Below are positions 1 to 6,500 of a stretch of DNA of 11,066 nucleotides, piece after piece. The DNA lies in contig VSNY01000132.1 of assembly GCA_009774535.1 (NCBI GenBank), positions 1 to 11,066 on the forward strand, given 5' to 3'. The translations under genes and the position numbers were made by a program. Within the stretch, counting starts at the first letter, position 1; each line of letters begins with the position of its first letter. The notes under the pieces were generated by a model. The model was not told where the DNA came from and searched no databases. It was given only the letters and a program-made list of their open reading frames with translations. The DNA is from Lachnospiraceae bacterium (GTDB lineage: Bacteria > Bacillota > Clostridia > Lachnospirales > Lachnospiraceae).

Positions 1-203
1 ATGCTTTTAAGTCGGTTTACGGGACTTCCCTTGCCGCACACATCAAAGAACACCGCATGGGGCAGGCAGCAAAGATGTTGAAAGAAACAGATATGACCAT
101 AGCCGAAATTGCACAGGCTGTTGGCTATGATAGTCAGAGTAAATTTACTGCAGCTTTTAAATCTTTTTATCAGGTTCTGCCAAGGGAGTACCGAAAAAAG
201 TAA
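1..203 (+). CDS. AraC-family transcriptional regulator, C-terminal end (5' end outside window)
   Basis: The reading frame is open from position 3 and ends at TAA 201-203, giving the last 66 residues of a protein that starts upstream of the window. The sequence has the hallmark second helix-turn-helix of AraC/XylS regulators: AEIAQAVGYDSQSKFTAAFK followed by a ...FYQVLPREYRKK end, where family members usually have G.xPxxYR. The preceding part, with HIKEHRMGQAAKML and then TDMTIAEIA, matches the linker helix between the two HTH motifs. The protein would bind DNA and control transcription; the effector domain is not visible, so target and ligand cannot be named. The end looks natural. Directly after its stop, in the same frame, lies a histidine-kinase remnant. 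The family call is firm; whether the gene is intact upstream cannot be judged. Confidence 0.9.
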   Translation, partial: AFKSVYGTSLAAHIKEHRMGQAAKMLKETDMTIAEIAQAVGYDSQSKFTAAFKSFYQVLPREYRKK

Positions 204-488
204 TTGAGATACAGCGAACTATTCAAAGTCGCTCCTATTATCTTTTCAGTAGAGGATACTGGTATTGGCATTCTTTTGGAGCATCAGGAGAGAATTTTTG
301 TACGCTTTTACCAGGTGGATAAAAGCAGGTCGAAGGAACTTGGAGACACGGGTCTGGGACTTGCCATTATAAATCATATCTGTAATCTTACATATGCAGA
401 TGTGAAGCTGATGAGTAAACCGGGAGTCGGAACGAAGATAGTTATTGTTTGGGGCAGGGACAATGCCGAAATGGGCAGGGAACTGTAA
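204..488 (+). pseudogene. Sensor histidine kinase remnant (ATPase-domain C-terminal part only)
   Basis: An open frame of 94 codons runs from a TTG immediately after the AraC stop to TAA 486-488. It carries ordered HATPase motifs: G1 box DTGIGI (residues 18-23), an F box with ERIFVRFYQVDKSRS (29-43) and G2 box GDTGLGLAI (47-55), then a plausible kinase C-terminus with PGVGTKIVIV. The sensor region, membrane segments, HisKA phospho-acceptor histidine and ATP-binding N box are all missing. The first ~12 residues do not look like a kinase, so a deletion junction probably lies near 230-245. No Shine-Dalgarno sequence precedes the TTG. The best reading is the tail of a PhoR-like kinase gene left by a deletion. 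It cannot autophosphorylate as it stands. A small expressed protein is possible but unlikely. Confidence 0.8.
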
Positions 489-495
489 ACAGTTC
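480..495. promoter_or_regulatory. Palindrome upstream of the antiporter (possible operator)
   Basis: GAACTGT, two bases (AA), then ACAGTTC form perfect 7-bp inverted arms that overlap the stop codon of the kinase remnant. The site lies 28 bp before the antiporter start. Size and position suit a dimeric repressor site or a small RNA hairpin. No clear promoter boxes were identified beside it, so an operator role is only inferred. Confidence 0.3.
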
Positions 496-523
496 TTATA
501 TTAAAGAAAAGGAGATTACAGAC

Positions 524-1492
524 ATGGAGATTTTGTTACAAATATTTTTATTGGCCGCAGGGTTTACGATGCTTATCAAGGGCGCGGATTTCTTTGTGGA
601 TGGTTCGTCAGGAATTGCTTCGAGGTTTGGGATTCCGCAGCTTGTGGTCGGGCTTACCATTGTCGCTATGGGAACAAGCGCGCCCGAGGCTGCGGTAAGC
701 ATCTCGGCGGCGCTGAAGGGGAATGCGGGCATTACCATTGGAAATGTGGCGGGAAGCAATATTTTGAATATTCTCGTCATCCTGGGTTTTACAGCTATTT
801 TGGCAAAGAAGACCGTTCCGGTTGCGTCTTCGACGATAAAGTACGAAATGCCTTTTATGATTGTGACCATGTTAACCCTGCTCTGGATGGGATATGCGGA
901 AAATGAAATTTCAAGGCTGGAAGGAGCCGGATTGTGGGTTCTTTTTCTGTCGTATCTGTTATATCTTTTCAAGATGGCAAAAAAGGGCATTGGCAGCAAT
1001 CCGGCGGGCGATGAGGGGGAAATTGCAGGCAGTGAAGGGGAGAAAAAGGAAAAAAGGCTGGCAATGCTGGCGTTGTTCACGATTATTGGCCTTGCGCTGA
1101 TTGTGATTGGCAGCAGCGTCACTGTGGACGCGGCAACGGCGGTCGCAAGGATTATCGGTCTGAGTGAGCGGTTTATAGGGCTTACGATTGTGGCACTGGG
1201 AACATCCCTGCCGGAATTGTTTACATCCGTTTCAGCAGCGCGGAAAGGCAGCGCGGATATTGCAATCGGAAATATTGTGGGAAGCAACATCTTCAATGTT
1301 CTTTTTGTGGTAGGGACATCTGCGTTGATTACACCGGTCGTTTTTGAGAGCAAATTTATAGTGGATTTCATTGTAGCTGTGGCAGCGGGTGTGCTGCTGT
1401 GGGGGTTCTCTCATAGTGGAAGGAGCCTGAATCGTGTGGAGGGCGGCCTGCTGCTGCTCGGATATCTGGGATATTTTATTTACTTACTGTGA
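524..1492 (+). CDS. Calcium/sodium antiporter (CaCA family, YrbG-like)
   Basis: The product is a 322-residue inner-membrane cation exchanger, expected to swap Na+ (or H+) for Ca2+. The diagnostic pair of alpha repeats is present: residues 43-88, starting GLTIVAMGTSAPE and ending with GNVAGSNILNILVILG, and residues 219-264, starting GLTIVALGTSLPE and ending with GNIVGSNIFNVLFVVG. Their glutamates (E55, E231) correspond to the ion-binding glutamates of this family. Hydrophobic segments fill the rest, with a charged loop at about 150-178 (many E, G and K) between the two halves. Length and two-fold arrangement match complete bacterial members. ATG 524 was chosen because AAAGGAG (508-514) lies 9 bases upstream and the protein then starts directly with the first membrane helix. 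The frame is open further upstream to 449, but that part overlaps the kinase remnant. No terminator follows, so read-through into the small downstream ORFs is possible. This is the only complete recognisable gene in the left third of the window. Confidence 0.93.
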   Translation: MEILLQIFLLAAGFTMLIKGADFFVDGSSGIASRFGIPQLVVGLTIVAMGTSAPEAAVSISAALKGNAGITIGNVAGSNILNILVILGFTAILAKKTVPVASSTIKYEMPFMIVTMLTLLWMGYAENEISRLEGAGLWVLFLSYLLYLFKMAKKGIGSNPAGDEGEIAGSEGEKKEKRLAMLALFTIIGLALIVIGSSVTVDAATAVARIIGLSERFIGLTIVALGTSLPELFTSVSAARKGSADIAIGNIVGSNIFNVLFVVGTSALITPVVFESKFIVDFIVAVAAGVLLWGFSHSGRSLNRVEGGLLLLGYLGYFIYLL

Positions 1493-1519
1493 ATCATAAT
1501 CTTTGGGGAGTGGTGTGAA

Positions 1520-1648
1520 GTGTGGATTGTTTGTGCCGGATCATGGCAGGAAATTATGTATATTTCAATCCGGAATATGAATGATAACCAGTATGAATTG
1601 GGGTCTTCCATGAAAGAAGTACTGGACATTCTGGAATACAATGTATAA
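1520..1648 (+). CDS. Small hypothetical ORF (42 codons), possibly a gene fragment
   Basis: A short frame starting at GTG 1520, with GGGGAG at 1505-1510 as a possible ribosome binding site, ends at TAA 1646-1648. The frame is the same as the antiporter's and is open from just after that gene's stop. The end, GSSMKEVLDILEYNV, reads like the amphipathic end of a folded protein, but no family is recognised. The stop overlaps an ATG (TAATG), a pattern typical of translational coupling to the next ORF. It could be a tiny gene, a remnant of a longer one, or chance. An alternative start is ATG 1556. Confidence 0.3.
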   Translation: MWIVCAGSWQEIMYISIRNMNDNQYELGSSMKEVLDILEYNV

Positions 1649-1665
1649 TGGAGGGAGGTGTGAAA

Positions 1666-1830
1666 ATGACAATTGAGAAAGTCTCAAGAAGTATAGAGGC
1701 ATTGGCTGCTGCTGTCAATCCGCATAAAGAAGCAGTGGATCTGGTGGAACAGCAGATGGATTTGCATTACGAAGGATACTGCCCTGCGTACACTGCAGGG
1801 ACTGACGCGGTTATAGAAGCCATAAAATAG
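1666..1830 (+). CDS. Small hypothetical protein (54 aa), unknown function
   Basis: A 54-residue frame begins at ATG 1666, with a good GGGAGGTG site (1653-1660) five bases upstream, and ends at TAG 1828-1830. An earlier in-frame ATG at 1648 would place the ribosome site inside the gene and is less likely. The protein is soluble and mostly helical in appearance: IEALAAAVNPHKEAVDLVEQ, then a Tyr/Cys-containing stretch YEGYCPAYTAG and a short final helix. No family is recognised. It ends 27 bases before the glycosidase-like gene, in the same direction, so the two may be co-transcribed. The strong ribosome site argues it is or was a real start; the short length, next to other broken genes, makes a truncated N-terminal fragment equally possible. 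Confidence 0.45.
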   Translation: MTIEKVSRSIEALAAAVNPHKEAVDLVEQQMDLHYEGYCPAYTAGTDAVIEAIK

Positions 1831-1857
1831 CAGTCATAAATCAGAAAGGAAAGTGTT

Positions 1858-3139
1858 ATGGGAAAACAGATACGAGAGGTATACATCATACATCACTCCC
1901 ACACGGACGTGGGGTATACGGATCTGCAGGAGCAGATTATCTACAATCAGGTGAATAATATCCGTAATGTGATATCCATCATCAAAAACGGATATGAAAA
2001 TAATACGCCGGAGAAAGACTTCAAATGGAACTGTGAGACGTACTACTGTGTGGAGCAGTTTTTCAAGGCAGCTGCAGAGCAGGAAAAAAACGACTTTTTT
2101 GAGCTGGTGAAAAAGGGAAATATCGGGATCTCCGCCACGTATCTGAATTTTAACGACCTGGTGGATGCAGGTATGCTCGACCGCAGAACGGCCAGAATGA
2201 AGGACGTATTCCAGACGGAGGGGATATCTGTGACGACTGCCATGAATGCGGACATCAATGGGATTTCCATGGGTGCGCGATATTGTCAATGGCTATGATA
2301 AGGAGTCGTACCGGCTGCCATACTGCCTGGAAAATGACTGGTTCTGCATCCGTTATCAGATTGGACAGGGCGTGGTATCCTTTCAGAATAAAAAGGACGG
2401 GATGGAACTGTTAAAAGACGGACTTGAGAAATTTTTTACGCCGATATATGAGCGTACAGAAATACGCAGCGGAATCTATGAGGAACGTCGTCTGTTAGGG
2501 CGCAATATCAGAGGGCTTCATGCAGTACAGTATCAGGGTGCGCTGCAGGATATTAAAATACTGGATCATGGCGTGGTATTCGACAGGGTAGAACTGATAT
2601 TTGGGCTGGAGGGGACTTACCACAGCAGCGTTGTCATCAAGATGTACAGACAGCTGCCGAAACTGGAGTTTTCCTACCGGATTGCCAAGACGCTGAGTGA
2701 GGATATTGAGAGTGTCTATCTGCCGCTCGTCGTGAACCTGCCGGACAGCACACTTTACATCCACAATGGCGGTGTGGCGATGCGTCCGGGCGTGGACCAG
2801 CTTCCGGGCAACAACATGGAGTACTATATGGCGGATTATGGTCTGCTGTACCAGAGGGGAACGCAGGGGATACTGATCAACATGTTGGATACGCCGCTGA
2901 TTTATATGGGACAGATGTGCCACCATCCGATCCTGCTGTGCGACAACAGCGAGCAGAGTAACCGCAGACCTGTGTACAGCTGGATTATGAACAATACATG
3001 GGAGACGAATTTCAGGATGGATCTGTCCGGATTCGGGGAATTCCGCTATGGGCTGGAATTGCACGATGGTATGCCGGAGGAGAACCTGCAGAGACTGCAG
3101 GAGAATGACTTGGGGATGGTATCTTTTATCACGGACTGA
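1858..3139 (+). pseudogene. GH38/DUF5054-like glycosidase, broken by internal deletion and frame change
   Basis: Two adjoining frames make up one damaged gene. The first (1858-2298, preceded by AAAGGAAAG) carries the GH38 alpha-mannosidase-type N-terminus: HHSHTDVGYT, where H15 and D17 match the zinc ligands, and MNADINGISMG (residues 129-139), where D132 sits at the position of the family's catalytic Asp. It then runs out in about seven unrelated residues. The second frame (open from 2246, stop 3137-3139) holds about 290 residues of the C-terminal beta-sandwich half, from around DIVNGYDKE to DLGMVSFITD. Everything between the nucleophile region and the beta sandwich, including the expected third zinc ligand, is absent. 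The join lies at roughly 2272-2290. Intact relatives act on alpha-linked sugars with zinc; this copy should be inactive. Base use on both sides is alike, so decay looks recent. Family assignment is by motif recall and moderately strong; the exact DUF5054 subfamily is less sure. Confidence 0.78.
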
Positions 3140-3174
3140 TAGGAATATAAACTGTCATTTATGCAAAGCGGTGA

Positions 3175-3284
3175 ATACGACGCTTGGGTGCCTTTATGCA
3201 GATAGTGGGAATGATTATTTAAACATGCTCTGGTACTCTAACCAGTTAGAAATTGAACATGTAGCGGAGGAAAGATGGTTATGA
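3175..3284 (+). pseudogene. Coding-looking remnant before a terminator (family uncertain)
   Basis: In the frame ending at TGA 3282-3284 a short stretch reads like protein: NTTLGCLYADSGNDYLNM and then LWYSNQLEIEHVAEERWL. It has no start codon or ribosome site of its own, lies just after the broken glycosidase gene, and stops inside the 5' arm of the terminator. The D.GND...L.WYSNQLEIE pattern faintly recalls the N-terminal region of nucleoside-hydrolase-like proteins (DUF1593/IUNH type), but this is a weak resemblance from memory. It may instead be a scrambled remnant or chance. Confidence 0.25.
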
Positions 3285-3306
3285 TTAGCCATCTTTTTCT
3301 CTTTTT
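3271..3306 (+). terminator. Rho-independent terminator ending the left-hand gene group
   Basis: AAAGATGG (3271-3278) pairs with CCATCTTT (3289-3296) around a 10-base loop, and the 3' arm runs into a T-rich tract up to 3306. It lies after the glycosidase pseudogene and should end transcription of the plus-strand group. Confidence 0.75.
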
Positions 3307-3318
3307 ATAGGGATAATT

Positions 3319-3359
3319 ACAGGGAGGCATGTGACTCGATGAGTCACATACCTCCCTGT
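3319..3359. repeat. Near-perfect 19-bp inverted repeat with 3-base loop
   Basis: Arms 3319-3337 and 3341-3359 pair over 19 positions with one mismatch (C3328 against A3350) around the loop GAT; the core is GTGACTC-GAT-GAGTCAC flanked by AGGGAGG/CCTCCCT. It has no adjacent T tract on the plus strand and only a mixed AATTATCCC run on the minus strand, so it is not a standard terminator. It could be a REP/MITE-like palindromic element, a backup terminator or an RNA-stability hairpin. Confidence 0.7.
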
Positions 3360-3411
3360 TCATGACTATCTATTAATCGACGGCCCCTTTTTATACCGCA
3401 AAAAACGCTGT

Positions 3412-3568
3412 TTGTGCCGGAACCCTTTTGTATATTCCGGATTTTGGTAAAATAAAATAAGCTGGACGCGCGAAAGGCGATTCCAGCAGATTTCCGGATT
3501 TTCAGGTGCGTGCGGCGTTGCCGCTGCTGCCACATTCTGAAAGCCGGGACGGTTCAATTATTTTTTAT
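3412..3568 (+). promoter_or_regulatory. Structured, gene-free leader upstream of the surface-protein gene
   Basis: Three potential hairpins follow one another. (1) CCGGAA 3417-3422 with TTCCGG 3435-3440. (2) GCTGGA 3461-3466 with TCCAGC 3482-3487, containing CGC/GCG and an apical C-GAAA-G tetraloop. (3) TTTCAG-GTG 3500-3508 with CAC...CTGAAA 3531-3542, enclosing GCGGC-GTT-GCCGC. The 11-mer TTCCGGATTTT occurs twice (3435-3445 and 3492-3502), so CCGGAA has two alternative partners. A weak promoter may lie at TTGTAT 3428-3433 and TAAAAT 3453-3458, but the 19-base spacer is long. No known riboswitch class was recognised. Between the hairpin at 3319-3359 and this leader nothing else was found. Confidence 0.4.
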
Positions 3569-3584
3569 AAAGGAGGAGTAATGC

Positions 3585-6500
3585 ATGAAACAGTTCTCAA
3601 TGCAAAAGACATTCAGGATTCTGTTTGCGATGGCCTTTCTGGTTGCATCTTTGTGCGGCCCGGATGTATCAGCCAATGCTGCAGCAGATGCGGCAAAGAG
3701 CATTCAGCTTAAGGTGGATGCAAAGAATGTCACAAAAAAGACCTTCAGCATGGCAACAGGTACAACCAAACAATTAAAGGTTACTGTCAAGCCAGCGTCA
3801 TCTAAGAAGGCGGTTGCTTATGCATCCAAAAACAGCAAGGTCGTTTCCGTAACGAAAAAAGGAAAACTGACTGCGAAAAAAGCCGGAACGGCCCAGATCA
3901 TCGTTAAGGTTACCAGTAAGGATGGAACCAGTAAGAAAACCTGGGTAAAAATTAAGGTGTCTGATCAGACGAGTATCAGCCTTAAGATCGGTACAAAGAA
4001 TGTCACAAAAAAGACATTTAAGATGACAACGGGTGCGTCCAAACAGTTAAAGGTTACCGTAAAACCAGCGTCATTCAAAAAGACAGTCACTTACGGATCC
4101 AAAAACAGCAAGATCGTTTCCGTAACGAAAAAAGGAAAACTGACTGCGAAAAAAACCGGGACTACCCAGATCAATGTTAAGGTTACCAGCAAGAATGGAA
4201 CCAGCAAGAAAACCTGGGTGAAAATCAAGGTGTCTGATAAGAAAGCGGAAACGCCGGATACACCAGACGTACCGGAAACGCCGGATACACCAGATGTACC
4301 AAAAACGCCGGATACACCAGATGTACCGGAAACGCCGGGTACATCAGGCGGATCAGGTTCGCCGGGATACACAGGGGGAGGGTCAACGGGATACTGGCCG
4401 TCTTACCCATCGGCCGGCTCAAACACCCAGGATACGGATACAACGATAAATACGCAGGAAAAGCTGCTGGCGGCGCTTAGAAAGCAGCCGTCAGAGGTGG
4501 TTTTTCAAACAGATAAGGTGTGCAGCGTTGTAATACCGGAAGGGACTTATAAGAATACGGTTTTAATCGTAGATGCCCCGAACGCAACGATTGCGAATGC
4601 GGCAGTTTATGAGAAAATCGTGATAAAAGCAATTAAATCGGATACGTGGATCGAAAAAGCGGTCGGCAATTTCATCGATGTAGTTGCCAAAAAATCACAT
4701 GTGAAGATTGAAGAAGGCGCCCAGGCGGATATCCAGGTAAACGAGGGTGCCGAAGAGGTGGACCTTGAGAACAACGGAACGATTGGCAAGCTTGCTTTAT
4801 CCACTAAGGCAACTGTTTTGATCAGCGGAAACAACCAGAAGCGCATCCCGCTGGCCGTTGATGAAAAAGGGAAAGATGCAACTGTAAATACAAGTGTCCC
4901 ACTGGATGTTACGGCATCGGCAACCATTGTACTGCAGCTTCACGGCGGAGCAGAAATAACCAGTACCATTACGATTTCCAATGCAGGCGCAGTGCCAACG
5001 ATTGTAGCCGCGCTTGTAGGTTATCTGCAGGTTACCAATCAGCAGACAGGAAGGCCGGAAGACGTTCTGGTTACCATGCCGTCGCCAGGCGACAAAGGCT
5101 TTGAAACAACGCCGTCAAAAGAACTTGGTTCCATTACAGGCGCTGTAAAAAGAATCACAGCCGGCGCTGACGAAGGGAAGGAAGTAAACCCGGTGGAAGG
5201 GGCAGAAGTGCATGTCATCCCATATGAACGCGGGGTTTTGGAATCTGACCTTGAGGCGGCAATCCGGGCGGCGGAAGAGAACAACAAGTGTTATATGCAA
5301 AAAACTTCCGCGGAAGGCAAATACACGGTTGAAAATATCCCTTATGGCAATTATGTGATCATTGTGAAAGCGGATGGACTGCAGAATTATTTTTATACCA
5401 TTGTATTGGACACGACATCGAAAATCATTGATACGATTACAATGGTTGGCCAGACAGACGGTACAGGAAGCGTGACAGGCGTCATCAAAGATGCATTTAC
5501 CGGAGATCCGGTTACGGAAACACTGAAATTGTATTTGCGCAAAGGGGCAGGTACCGTGGCAGGTGAGGCAATTCGGGAAACAGAAACAGGCAGTGGCGGT
5601 GAATACAGTTTTCAGAATCTGCAGGCAGGCGTCTATACGATACGGGTCGTTGATGAAAGGCCAAGTGTGGAAGGCGTGGAGAATTATATCAACGTTACAT
5701 TCAATATTGTAGTTTTGGCAAATACGACCATGTCGCAGGATATGACCATCACAAAAGCAATTAAGGACGACCAGATCCGGTTTGTGCTGCGTTGGGGAAA
5801 ACAATCTGATGAGGTATCAAGGGATCTGGATTCCCACCTGGTTGGGCCGAAAGCGTCAGGGGACGGCCTTTTCCATACTTATTTTTCCAATAAGTCCTAT
5901 TCAGAGGGCGATCATAAGTATGCAGACCTGGATGTCGATAACGTGAGCTGGGAAGGGCCGGAAACAACGACCGTTTACCAGAAAACGGACGGGGTATATC
6001 ATTTTTATGTCTTTGATTATTCGGAACAGTATAACATAGATAACAAAAAACTTGCCATGTCCGAGGCAAAAGTAGATATTTATCTTGGAGGGCGCCTGCT
6101 TACGACCTATCATGTGCCGGATGGAACAGGTACCTTATGGGATGTATGCACGTATGATACAGCTTCCAATACCCTTACGCCGATGAACCAGATATTCCAA
6201 TACCCTTACGGTAATTCCAGCAGTATTGGTTTGGCCGATAAGTTAAAAGAAAGACTGGACGATCTGGTTTCAACATATGGCGGAAACAATGCGGCAGCTT
6301 ATTTTGGGGAGGAAGCCGCGGGGAAAGTGCTTGAAAAAATCGAGGAAGCAACGCCGCAGCCATCCGATGGTTTCAGTGAAATTTTGCTTTGTTTCAACAT
6401 TCTGAATCAGTGCATTGATGAACTGATGAATAGTACGATGGTTGCAAATGTCTACTTTACGGGCAGGAAGGAATGCAGCGTATTCCGTTATTCCATCAGT

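Noticed and set aside
496..1371. Long minus-strand open frame (291 codons) opposite the antiporter
   Set aside because: It mirrors the plus-strand antiporter, whose paired alpha repeats are unmistakable; the opposite-strand translation has no recognisable domain and no convincing ribosome site.
2246..2298. Programmed ribosomal frameshift joining the two glycosidase frames
   Set aside because: No clear slippery sequence was seen, and the two parts would still lack the central catalytic region, so a deletion explains the data better.
3455..3545. Possible cyclic-di-GMP riboswitch, because of the GAAA tetraloop hairpin and GGACGC stretch
   Set aside because: The conserved CACGCACAGGGCAAACC and GGACGCAAAGCC elements are not present; only the tetraloop resembles that class.
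3612..3660. Possible lipoprotein lipobox around VASLCG in the signal peptide
   Set aside because: The residue before Cys is Leu, which is not accepted at -1; a normal ANA cleavage site follows shortly after.
3506..3712. Plus-strand frame overlapping the start of the surface-protein gene, including ATG 3581
   Set aside because: It begins inside the structured leader, and past 3585 it overlaps a clear signal peptide in another frame. ATG 3585 gives the signal peptide at suitable spacing from AAAGGAGG.
4248..4340. CRISPR-like short repeats
   Set aside because: The 27-bp units are directly adjacent, with no spacers, and encode an in-frame Pro-rich linker.
5115..5804. 229-codon minus-strand frame inside the surface-protein gene
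   Set aside because: Cys/His-rich translation with no recognisable domain, lying wholly within a well-supported coding region; taken as a shadow.
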